This document shows, piece after piece, positions 56,639 to 64,000 of a stretch of DNA of 64,000 nucleotides. The notes under the pieces are model-generated. The model was not told where the DNA came from. It searched no databases and was given only the letters and a program-made list of their open reading frames with translations. The DNA comes from Seongchinamella unica (GTDB taxonomy: Bacteria > Pseudomonadota > Gammaproteobacteria > Pseudomonadales > Halieaceae). The translations under genes were made by a program, and so were the position numbers. How positions within the stretch are numbered: the first letter of the stretch is position 1; each line of letters starts with the position of its first letter. Location: contig NZ_SMSE01000001.1 of assembly GCF_004354085.1 (NCBI RefSeq), forward strand, positions 1,169,724 to 1,233,723, given 5' to 3'.

Positions 56639-58132
56639 ATGAGCGAACAGACCAGAACCAATCCCTCCCAACCCCGCCACCGTCGCGACATCGAGCAATG
56701 GGACATGGAAACCGACGTCGCCGTGATCGGCTTTGGTGGCGCCGGCGGTTGTGCCGCTATCGCAGCGGCGGATGCGGGCGCCCAGGTAACGATTTTCGAG
56801 CTGGCCAGCGCCAGTGGCGGTTCCACGGCCATGTCCAGTGCGGAAATTTACATGGGCGGGAATGGCGGTACCCGCGTGCAGCGGGCCTGTGGTTTTGAAG
56901 ACAGCACCGAGGACATGTTTACCTACATGATGATGTGCGCCGGACCCCAGGCCGACGAAGCCAAAATCCGCAATTACTGCGAAAACAGCAGGGCTCACTT
57001 CGACTGGCTGGTAGATCTGGGGGTGCCGTTCAAAGACAGCTTCCACCAGGAGCGCGCCATCATGTGCCTGACCGACGACGGCCTGCTGTACACCGGCAGT
57101 GAAAAGGCCTACCCCTTTGCCCAGCAGGCCAAGCCCAGTCCACGGGGCCATAATCTATACATCGAGGGTGATAACGGCGGGCCGCTGTTTATGAAAATTG
57201 TCACCGAAAACGTGGAGCAACGCGACACTATTACGGTGCAATACGAGTCTCGCGCCCTCACCCTGATCATTGACGACAAGGACGAGGTCGTAGGTATTGT
57301 CATCCGCAAGGACCAGCAAGAACTGAATGTGAGAGCTCGCCAGGGGGTCATTCTCTGCGCCGGTGGCTTTGTGATGAACGAGGAGATGCTGCAAAAATAC
57401 GCGCCCATGTTGAGCAAGGGCACCGAGCCCATCGGCAATCCGGGAGACACCGGCAGCGGTATCCAGATGGGTATGGCGGTAGGCGGTGCCGCGATCAATA
57501 TGCACGAGGGATTTATCAGCATACCCTATTACCCGCCCGCGAGCATGACCTATGGTATAGCCATCAACGACAAGGCCCAGCGCTTCATCAATGAGGACGT
57601 GTACCACGCGCGTCTTGGCCACGCGGCCCTGCAACAGCAGGGGGATCGTCTCTACTTCATTGTCACCATCGACGATTACGGCAGTTACGAGCAGCTCAAT
57701 TTCCTGTTTGCGCCCATAGCAGGCACCGGTGAGACCGTCGCGGAACTGGAGGAAGAGCTACAACTGCGCCAGGGTAGCCTGCAGCAAACCATCACCCTGT
57801 ACAACGAGGACTGCCGGGCGGGTGAGGACACGCTTTACCATAAGGCCAGCCAGTGGCTGAAGCCACTGGAACCACCGCTGGTGGCGCTGGATATCACCCC
57901 CGGCAGGGGCTGTTTTGTGCCCTTCTTCACTCTCGGAGGGCTGGACACCCTGCCCACCGGTGAGGTCGTCAATCCCCAGCGCCAGGTGATTCCCGGTCTC
58001 TATGCCGCTGGCCGCACCGCCTGCGGCGTGGTCCGCCGTGCCGAGGGCTACTCCAGCGGTATGTCGGTGGGCGACGCGACCTTTTCCGGCCGGCTGGCTG
58101 GCAGGCAGGCCGCCTCAGCACCCAGACGTTGA
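56639..58132 (+). CDS. FAD-dependent reductase/dehydrogenase (fumarate reductase flavoprotein-like)
   Basis: A 497-residue flavoprotein of the FAD_binding_2 family, which includes 3-ketosteroid 1-dehydrogenases and fumarate reductases. The dinucleotide-binding motif is DVAVIGFGGAGGCAAIAAAD (about 26-45), the second FAD motif is GLYAAGRTACGVVRRAEGYSSG near the C-terminus. No signal peptide, haem or transmembrane segment. The substrate is unknown; steroid-like compounds or unsaturated acids are possible. It is divergent from rdgC and followed by a glyoxalase gene. Confidence 0.85.
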   Translation: MSEQTRTNPSQPRHRRDIEQWDMETDVAVIGFGGAGGCAAIAAADAGAQVTIFELASASGGSTAMSSAEIYMGGNGGTRVQRACGFEDSTEDMFTYMMMCAGPQADEAKIRNYCENSRAHFDWLVDLGVPFKDSFHQERAIMCLTDDGLLYTGSEKAYPFAQQAKPSPRGHNLYIEGDNGGPLFMKIVTENVEQRDTITVQYESRALTLIIDDKDEVVGIVIRKDQQELNVRARQGVILCAGGFVMNEEMLQKYAPMLSKGTEPIGNPGDTGSGIQMGMAVGGAAINMHEGFISIPYYPPASMTYGIAINDKAQRFINEDVYHARLGHAALQQQGDRLYFIVTIDDYGSYEQLNFLFAPIAGTGETVAELEEELQLRQGSLQQTITLYNEDCRAGEDTLYHKASQWLKPLEPPLVALDITPGRGCFVPFFTLGGLDTLPTGEVVNPQRQVIPGLYAAGRTACGVVRRAEGYSSGMSVGDATFSGRLAGRQAASAPRR

Positions 58133-58228
58133 CCCTACCCGGACTTGTAAGCCCGCCATCGCGCTTCTACCATGGTCAGGCGGGTGCCAGACACCTGCTT
58201 TTCCCTTGCTGCCAAAAGAGGCCTGGCT

Positions 58229-58669
58229 ATGAAGTACCTGCACACCATGGTGCGCGCTCGCGACCTGGAAGAAACCCTGGAATTTTACTGTGACAAGCTC
58301 GGCCTGATCGAGGTAAAACGCCACGACAGTGAAGCGGGCCGATTCACTCTCGTGTTTCTCGCCGCACCCGGGGATATGGCCACCGCCGGCAAGGACGCCA
58401 GTCCCTGTGTGGAAATCACCTGGAACTGGGATCCGGAGGAATACACGGGAGGTCGCAACTTCGGCCACCTCGCCTACCGCGTCGACAACATTTACGACAC
58501 CTGCCAGCGACTGATGGACAAGGGTGTCACTATCAATCGCCCCCCCCGTGACGGACATATGGCCTTCATCAGGTCACCCGACGGCATATCCATCGAACTG
58601 TTGCAGGCGGGTGAGTCACTGCCGCCGGCGGAACCCTGGGCATCCATGGAGAATACCGGCAGCTGGTAG
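58229..58669 (+). CDS. gloA: Lactoylglutathione lyase-like (glyoxalase I) protein
   Basis: A 146-residue VOC-superfamily protein. The N-terminal MKYLHTMVRARDLEETLEFY and the metal ligands in HTMV, CVEITWNW, GHLAYRVDN and ISIELLQ match Ni/Zn-dependent glyoxalase I, which isomerises the methylglyoxal-glutathione hemithioacetal. The ATG at 58229 begins the conserved domain. The next gene begins 7 bp after its stop. Confidence 0.88.
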   Translation: MKYLHTMVRARDLEETLEFYCDKLGLIEVKRHDSEAGRFTLVFLAAPGDMATAGKDASPCVEITWNWDPEEYTGGRNFGHLAYRVDNIYDTCQRLMDKGVTINRPPRDGHMAFIRSPDGISIELLQAGESLPPAEPWASMENTGSW

Positions 58670-58676
58670 CTCCCCA

Positions 58677-61046
58677 GTGAGAAACAGCTTCTCCACCCGG
58701 TTAATCATGCTGCTGACCCTGGCGTTGGTGCTGATTATGGGTGGGGGCATGGCACTGGATTACCACTTTTCCCGGGAGGAAATTCTCAAGCGCCTGGCCG
58801 AGGAGGCCAGGATCGAGATTGGTGTTGCGATAAACGACACGGAAAACTGGCTCCGCGGCGTGCAGGCGACAACCCAACTGCTGGGCCGCGTGCTGGAGCG
58901 GACGGATTACAGTGAAGATGGCCTGCAACAGGTGCTGCGCGACGTGGTCGCCAACAACGATGAAATTTTTGGTGCCGCCATCGCACTCAATCCCTCGCTC
59001 AGCGACAACCCGGAGGGCTTCGCGCCCTACTACTATCTGGACAATGGCGTGGCCAGCTACGCCAATCTTGCCAGCGAACAGGCCAACTACCAGGCCCAGC
59101 CCTGGTATACCGCGCCGGTGAAGGCGGGCAGACCCCTGTGGAGCGAACCCTACTTTGATACCGGCGGTGGTGACGTGTTAATGACCACGTATTCGTTCCC
59201 GGTCTACCGCATCACTGACACGGGTGAGCGCTCGCTTTATGCGGTGGTGACCGCTGATGTGACCCTGGAGGATCTGCAGCGTGTTGTCGGCCAGCTGCAC
59301 CTCGGAGAGAGCAGCTATAGCCTGCTGTTCAGCCGGGAGGGTCTGGTGATGAGCTCGCGCAACCGGGCCAGTGTGATGAAACACTACTCGCAAATGGCCT
59401 ACAAGGGCGTAGACCTGGACAGCTGGCATGCACTGTTTGGCCACGCGCTCGGCGGCGAGCGGGTTACCGCCGAATTTCCCTGCCCGGAAGACACCGGCCG
59501 CTGCACCATCCGCATGGGTCGCCTGGAGAGCACTGGCTGGCCCATCGGGGTGGTCTACAGCCAGCGTGAAATCCTGGCACCGCTGCATCGCTACGAAATC
59601 AAGACCGCGCTACTGGGTCTGGGCACGCTGTTGCTGATGTCCCTGGCCGTGTACCTGCTGACCTCCCGGCTCACCCGACCGCTGCAACAATTGAGCATCG
59701 CTTCAGAGCATGTCGCCAGGGGTGAGCTGGACGTTCCCCTGCCGCAGGCACAGGGAGACGACGAGGTATCACGGCTGGTGCGCTCCTTCTCCAGCATGAA
59801 CAGGGAGCTCAAGACCTATATCCAGGACCTGGAAACAGCCACCGCCAATCGCAGCCGCCTGGAAGGTGAACTGAACGCAGCGCGCGACATCCAGATGTCG
59901 ATGCTGCCAGGTGGTGGCGAAGTGATGTGGCAAGCAGGAGGCGTCAATCTGTGGGCACAGGTGTTGCCGGCGAAAACGGTCGGGGGCGATCTGTACACCT
60001 ACTTTCGCGACGGTAACCAACTGTTGCTGGCGGTTGGCGATGTTTCCGACAAGGGTGTACCCGCGGCGCTGTTCATGGCCCGCTCGATCAGTTTCATCCA
60101 GCAACTGGCCGGCAACGATGTCCCACCGGATGCTGCCATGGCACGCCTCAACAACGCCCTGGAGCGGGACAACCAGAGCTGCATGTTTGTCACCCTGTTT
60201 CTGGGCATACTCGACCTGGACAGTGGCGAGTTGTGTTTTGCCAGTGCCGGCCACACCGCGCCCAGCCTGTTGCGGCAAGGTCAGGCACAGTCGATTGTGC
60301 AGGACACCGGGCCGGCCCTGGGCCTGGCAGCAGACCAGGTGTATCCGCGCAACACGCTGCAACTGTCTGGCGGTGACCGGCTGGCCATTTTTACCGATGG
60401 CATCGACGAGGCGTTCAATGCCGATGCCCGAATGTACGGGGTAGAGCGAGCAAATGAGGAATTGCTGGCAAACGCAGGACTGCCCCTTGAGGCCTGCGGC
60501 CACGCTTTGATCGCCAGCGTCAACAAGCACACCGGCGATCAGCCCCAGTCGGACGACATCACCCTGATGCTGCTGGAATACACCGCGAGTGACGGGCGCA
60601 GCGGTTCCCATAGTTTCACCACCGGCGCAGGCCTGACCAGTCGGATCGAGGCCTGGCTGCAACCCCTGCTGCGGGGCTGGGCGGTTCCGGCAGACCTGGT
60701 CACGGAATTCACCCTGGTAGCCGAGGAGCTGGCCACCAACGTCCATAAATACGCTGCACTGGCGCCGGATGAGCAACTGATTGTTACCCTGGCACTGCAG
60801 GCGAACACCCTCGCCCTTGAAATCCGTGACCCGGGTAAGCCCTTTGACCCGCTCAGTGAAGGCCACCGCTCGACACTGGGAGCGGATATCGACTCTGCAG
60901 AGATTGGCGGCCTTGGTGTACACTTGGTGACCCGGCTCACTGATCGCCAGAGCTACCGCCGGGAAGGCAACCACAATGTTCTGCGGGTGGAAAAGGACAT
61001 CCCCCACCCGGACTGCGGCAGCCCGCTTGAGCCACCCAAAAATTGA
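58677..61046 (+). CDS. SpoIIE-type PP2C phosphatase with sensor and HATPase domains
   Basis: A 789-residue membrane sensor starting at GTG 58677. In order: transmembrane helix (about 11-31), a periplasmic Cache-type domain (about 32-310), transmembrane helix (about 312-332), HAMP (about 333-385), a SpoIIE/PP2C phosphatase domain (from NAARDIQMSMLPGG to SQSDDITLMLLEY), and a C-terminal HATPase of the anti-sigma-factor kinase type (AEELATNVHKYA). It thus joins phosphatase and kinase-like partner-switching activity in one chain. The STAS protein encoded 13 bp downstream is the likely substrate. Confidence 0.9.
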   Translation: MRNSFSTRLIMLLTLALVLIMGGGMALDYHFSREEILKRLAEEARIEIGVAINDTENWLRGVQATTQLLGRVLERTDYSEDGLQQVLRDVVANNDEIFGAAIALNPSLSDNPEGFAPYYYLDNGVASYANLASEQANYQAQPWYTAPVKAGRPLWSEPYFDTGGGDVLMTTYSFPVYRITDTGERSLYAVVTADVTLEDLQRVVGQLHLGESSYSLLFSREGLVMSSRNRASVMKHYSQMAYKGVDLDSWHALFGHALGGERVTAEFPCPEDTGRCTIRMGRLESTGWPIGVVYSQREILAPLHRYEIKTALLGLGTLLLMSLAVYLLTSRLTRPLQQLSIASEHVARGELDVPLPQAQGDDEVSRLVRSFSSMNRELKTYIQDLETATANRSRLEGELNAARDIQMSMLPGGGEVMWQAGGVNLWAQVLPAKTVGGDLYTYFRDGNQLLLAVGDVSDKGVPAALFMARSISFIQQLAGNDVPPDAAMARLNNALERDNQSCMFVTLFLGILDLDSGELCFASAGHTAPSLLRQGQAQSIVQDTGPALGLAADQVYPRNTLQLSGGDRLAIFTDGIDEAFNADARMYGVERANEELLANAGLPLEACGHALIASVNKHTGDQPQSDDITLMLLEYTASDGRSGSHSFTTGAGLTSRIEAWLQPLLRGWAVPADLVTEFTLVAEELATNVHKYAALAPDEQLIVTLALQANTLALEIRDPGKPFDPLSEGHRSTLGADIDSAEIGGLGVHLVTRLTDRQSYRREGNHNVLRVEKDIPHPDCGSPLEPPKN

Positions 61047-61059
61047 GGCCGACAACACC

Positions 61060-61434
61060 ATGGACCTGACCACTACCGTTGCCATCGATGAAGAGAACTC
61101 CGTCGCCCGCGTCGCCCTGGCCGGAGCACTCAATACCGACACCGCGCCGGCCTTTGAACTGCGCCTGCAGGACGTGCTGAACCGCGGTTACCAGCTTACC
61201 GTGCTGGATATGAAGGATCTGGACTACATCAGCTCGGCCGGGTTACGGGTGATATTCAAGGCAGCCAAGCAAACCAAAAACGATGGACGAAAACTGGCGG
61301 CGGCCAACCGCAAGCCGCACATCGACAAGGTGTTCGATATTCTCAAGGCATTGCCTGATATGGCCGTGTTTGCCAATGAACAGGAGCTGGACGACTACCT
61401 GGACAGCATGCAGCGCAAACTCAGGGACGAGTGA
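61060..61434 (+). CDS. STAS-domain anti-sigma factor antagonist
   Basis: A 124-residue STAS protein like SpoIIAA/RsbV. The likely phosphorylated residue is Ser59 in YISSAGLRVI, aligned with Ser58 of SpoIIAA. It follows the SpoIIE-type phosphatase/HATPase gene by 13 bp, so the pair probably forms a partner-switching module: phosphorylation state of this protein is set by the membrane sensor. The final target (anti-sigma factor or other) is not in the window. Confidence 0.92.
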   Translation: MDLTTTVAIDEENSVARVALAGALNTDTAPAFELRLQDVLNRGYQLTVLDMKDLDYISSAGLRVIFKAAKQTKNDGRKLAAANRKPHIDKVFDILKALPDMAVFANEQELDDYLDSMQRKLRDE

Positions 61435-61435
61435 T

Positions 61436-62137
61436 TCAGCGCTGCAAAAAATCCAGTATCCAGCGCGCGACTCGATCGCCCTCTGCCGCCTTCGACAGTG
61501 ACGCCATGCCGCGGTCGTAGGCTTCCTCGCCAATCGCCTGGCGGCGAAACTCCATAATTTCCCGGGAGTATCCGGGAACAAATTCGGGATGCCCCTGGAA
61601 AGTGAGGATGTGGTCCCCGATCTGAACCACCGCGTTTTCGCAGAAGTCGCTGCCCGCCAGTACCCTGGCGCCCTCGGCATTGCGCACCACCTGGTCCTGG
61701 TGGCTGACAAGGATATCGAAGTCGGCCGCGCCCCCGTCGTGCCACTCAGGGCACTCTGTGAACCGGTGCGTGTGTCGGCCCACCCCCCAGCCTTTGGTGG
61801 ATTTTTCAGTCTTGCCACCCAGGGCCTGGGCGACCATCTGGTGGCCAAAACAAATGCCGACCAGTTTTTTCTTGCGGGCATCCAGTTCGCGAACAAAACC
61901 CATCAACCGGGCAATCCACTCCTTGTCCTCATACACCGAGGACTTGCTGCCGGTCATCAGGTAGGCGTCCACCTCGTCTATATCCGCCGGGTATTCCCCT
62001 TTCTCCACATCGTAAACCACAAACTCCAGCGCCGGATCTTCCCGTCCCAGCAGGGCGGTAAACATGTCCGGGTACTCACCAAATTCCGGTACCCACTCCG
62101 GACGCACGGCATCGGTCTTCAAAATTCCTAGTTTCAT
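61436..62137 (-). CDS. Class I glutamine amidotransferase-like protein
   Basis: A 233-residue GATase1 domain protein. The nucleophile is Cys96 in GICFGHQMVA, and the catalytic His/Glu pair lies in FQGHPEF. It resembles the stand-alone GMP-synthase-like amidotransferases whose acceptor is often a gamma-glutamyl compound. The substrate is unknown. Convergent with the STAS gene (one base between stops). A perfect 16-bp palindrome lies just upstream of its start. Confidence 0.87.
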   Translation of the reverse strand: MKLGILKTDAVRPEWVPEFGEYPDMFTALLGREDPALEFVVYDVEKGEYPADIDEVDAYLMTGSKSSVYEDKEWIARLMGFVRELDARKKKLVGICFGHQMVAQALGGKTEKSTKGWGVGRHTHRFTECPEWHDGGAADFDILVSHQDQVVRNAEGARVLAGSDFCENAVVQIGDHILTFQGHPEFVPGYSREIMEFRRQAIGEEAYDRGMASLSKAAEGDRVARWILDFLQR

Positions 62138-62158
62138 GGTTTACGCGAGTCTCCTGGG

Positions 62159-62174
62159 GCGGGTAATTACCCGC
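62159..62174. promoter_or_regulatory. Perfect 16-bp palindrome in the amidotransferase upstream region
   Basis: GCGGGTAATTACCCGC is perfectly palindromic and lies 22 bp upstream of the amidotransferase ATG. It is an operator candidate for a dimeric regulator. No T-tract is next to it. Confidence 0.5.
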
Positions 62175-62415
62175 AAAACCCCATGATAAAAACGGCACCC
62201 GGTACTGTCTATACCACCATAGGGCAGGCCATTGCCGTCACCAAAAATACACGCCAGCGCCACCGAACTGCCACAGCGGCAACGCATTGTGGTCGCTGGT
62301 GCACTCCGGCGATGGCTACCTCGAGGTGTCGGTGCGACTGCCCTCGCCTGACCCTTGGGCTTAACGCAGCGATGGGTTAATGTGTCAGTCCACTTTAGTC
62401 GCGGGACCAGGACAC

Positions 62416-64000
62416 TTGCTGAACCGACTGATTTTGCTGGCCCTGCTTTTTACCAGCGCCACCGCAGCGGCCAACGAGGGCGGATTCCGGGGGGCGGAAA
62501 GCTGCCGGGAATGCCACGCCAGCGAATACGATGCCTGGCGGGGTTCCCACCACGACCTGGCCATGCAGCTGCCTGGCCCGGACACTGTGCTGGGCAACTT
62601 CAACAACGCCAGCTTCAGCTATAACGGGATCACCACCCGCTTCTACCGGGACGGTGATAAGTTCATGGTGCGCACCGACGGTGAGGACGGCAAGCTGACC
62701 GATTTTGAGGTGGCCTATGTTTTTGGCGTATACCCTTTGCAGCAATACCTGCTGCCACTGTCCCGCGGTCGGCTCCAGGCACTGAGTATTGCCTGGGACG
62801 CGAGGCCGGAACCGGAGGGCGGACAGCGCTGGTACCACCTGTATCCCGACGAACCCATCGATTACCGTGATCCCCTGCACTGGACCGGCCCTTACCAGAA
62901 CTGGAATACCCGCTGTGCTGAATGCCACAGCACCGACCTGCAAAAAAACTACGACCGTGCAACGCGCAGCTTTGACACCCGCTACGCTGAAATCGACGTC
63001 AGTTGCGAGGCCTGCCATGGCCCCGGTCAAGCACACCTGCAATTGGCCCGGGCGGGAAAGCTGGGCGACTCTCCTCAGGGTGGCTTCGCTACCGACCTTG
63101 CCCAGCGAGGCCTGTGGTCATTCCCCGCAGGTGAATCCATCGCCCGGCGCAGCGAACCGCTGCAATCACGGACCCAGATCGACAGCTGCGGCCGCTGCCA
63201 CAGCCGCCGCGGCACCCTTGGCGACTACCACTATGGCGCAGACCTGCTGGACACCCACCGGCTGTCGCTACCCCAGTCACCCCTGTACCACTACGACGGC
63301 CAGATCCTCGACGAGGTCTATGTGTACGGCTCGTTTGTGCAGAGCAAAATGCACCAGGCCGGGGTCGTTTGCAGCAACTGCCATGAACCCCACAGCAACG
63401 CACTGAGGGCGCCGGGTAACGGCGTCTGCGCCCAGTGTCATCAAACCACTCGCTACGACACCCCTGATCATCACTTCCACCCTGCGGGCAGTGCCGGCGC
63501 ATCCTGCGCTAACTGCCATATGCCGGAAACCACCTACATGGGCGTGGACCCTCGCCGGGATCACAGCATGCGCGTGCCGCGACCGGACCTGTCAGTCGTC
63601 ATTGCCACGCCCAATGCCTGTACCCAATGTCACAGCGACAAGACGGATCAGTGGGCGCTGCAGGCCCTGCGCGCGCAGGGCGTCAATTTCCGGGACACCG
63701 GTAGCCATCCCGCCCGCAGTTTCGCCGCCTTTGACCGGGGCGACAGCCGGGCCGTACCCGGACTGGCACAGCTGGCCAATGATCCGCAGGCAGCCCCAAT
63801 CTGGCGCGCGACAGCCATGGAAGCCCTGGGGCAGGCGGGCGGCCGCGAAGCGACCCAGACCATGGCCAGCCTGCTGTATCACGACGATTCGATTATTCGC
63901 ACCAGCACGGTACGTTCACTGGATCAGTTGCTGTCACTGCCACAGCGTTTCCAGCTGCTCACACCCCTGCTCGACGACCCGGTCCTGGCGGTGCGCATGG
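62416..64000 (+). CDS. Multihaem c-type cytochrome, partial
   Basis: An exported multihaem cytochrome that continues past the window. TTG at 62416 opens a signal peptide (LNRLILLALLFTSATAAA). Eight CxxCH haem-binding motifs are visible in 528 residues: CRECH, CAECH, CEACH, CGRCH, CSNCH, CAQCH, CANCH and CTQCH. After the last of these the sequence becomes helical and repeat-like (WRATAMEALGQAGG, then VRSLDQLLSLPQ), as in HEAT or TPR tails of this family. It resembles the cytochrome c552/c554 group; electron partners and substrate are unknown. AGGA lies only 3 bases before the TTG, so the start is tentative. Confidence 0.85.
   Translation, partial: MLNRLILLALLFTSATAAANEGGFRGAESCRECHASEYDAWRGSHHDLAMQLPGPDTVLGNFNNASFSYNGITTRFYRDGDKFMVRTDGEDGKLTDFEVAYVFGVYPLQQYLLPLSRGRLQALSIAWDARPEPEGGQRWYHLYPDEPIDYRDPLHWTGPYQNWNTRCAECHSTDLQKNYDRATRSFDTRYAEIDVSCEACHGPGQAHLQLARAGKLGDSPQGGFATDLAQRGLWSFPAGESIARRSEPLQSRTQIDSCGRCHSRRGTLGDYHYGADLLDTHRLSLPQSPLYHYDGQILDEVYVYGSFVQSKMHQAGVVCSNCHEPHSNALRAPGNGVCAQCHQTTRYDTPDHHFHPAGSAGASCANCHMPETTYMGVDPRRDHSMRVPRPDLSVVIATPNACTQCHSDKTDQWALQALRAQGVNFRDTGSHPARSFAAFDRGDSRAVPGLAQLANDPQAAPIWRATAMEALGQAGGREATQTMASLLYHDDSIIRTSTVRSLDQLLSLPQRFQLLTPLLDDPVLAVRM

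Noticed and set aside
62183..62380. Small gene of 65 codons before the multihaem cytochrome
   Set aside because: Thr/Arg/Cys-rich composition, no ribosome-binding site and no family; probably chance in a GC-rich intergenic region.

Overview
The window reads as a typical GC-rich gammaproteobacterial chromosome, probably a marine member of the Cellvibrionales/Pseudomonadales sphere. That placement is inference from gene content and order: efp-epmA, serB beside a ytjB-like gene, glnA-ntrBC with sigma-54 signals, a ThiI carrying a rhodanese tail, secB-grxC, gpmI-envC-ctpA-yibQ, and hisBHAF. No rRNA or CRISPR is present. One tRNA gene (tRNA-Phe, GAA) is present.

Layout. 1-13.6 kb holds translation and housekeeping genes: efp/epmA, a PilZ-like protein, serB, a ytjB-like membrane protein, parC, a cyclic-nucleotide-binding protein, an ElaA-type acetyltransferase, dtd, typA and thiI. 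13.6-18.8 kb is a nitrogen-control block. glnA and ntrBC each have a GG-N10-GC sigma-54 promoter and an upstream NtrC palindrome. 18.8-30 kb carries trmL, secB, grxC, a rhodanese, gpmI, envC (apparently starting at ATT), ctpA, a YibQ-type deacetylase, hisBHAF, mutY and yggX.

30.1-44.9 kb is an integrated genomic island. A P4-type integrase sits just downstream of tRNA-Phe, and the 17-bp tRNA 3' end is repeated at 44847-44863. The cargo is an AlpA-like regulator, several unknown small genes, and a tightly overlapping operon hsdM-hsdS-kwaA-kwaB-hsdR-metallopeptidase. In that operon a two-gene Kiwa-type antiphage system is embedded between the specificity and restriction subunits of a type I restriction-modification system. 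An AT-rich gene with a HEPN-like R-x4-H motif closes the island. Immediately after it lie four tandem copies of a unit of about 103 bp. Each copy contains the tRNA-Phe 3' end including CCA plus a rho-independent terminator, resembling the repeats distal to E. coli tyrT.

45.2-64 kb is chromosomal again: a GFA-family protein, an Ala-rich lipoprotein, a potassium-channel-like protein, a DUF2238 membrane protein, an acetyltransferase, an RND pump with its adaptor, mnmH plus a FAD-oxidoreductase-SelD fusion (selenium for tRNA), rdgC, a FAD-dependent reductase, a glyoxalase, a SpoIIE-type phosphatase with a STAS partner, a class I glutamine amidotransferase, and the start of a multihaem cytochrome c that runs off the window edge.
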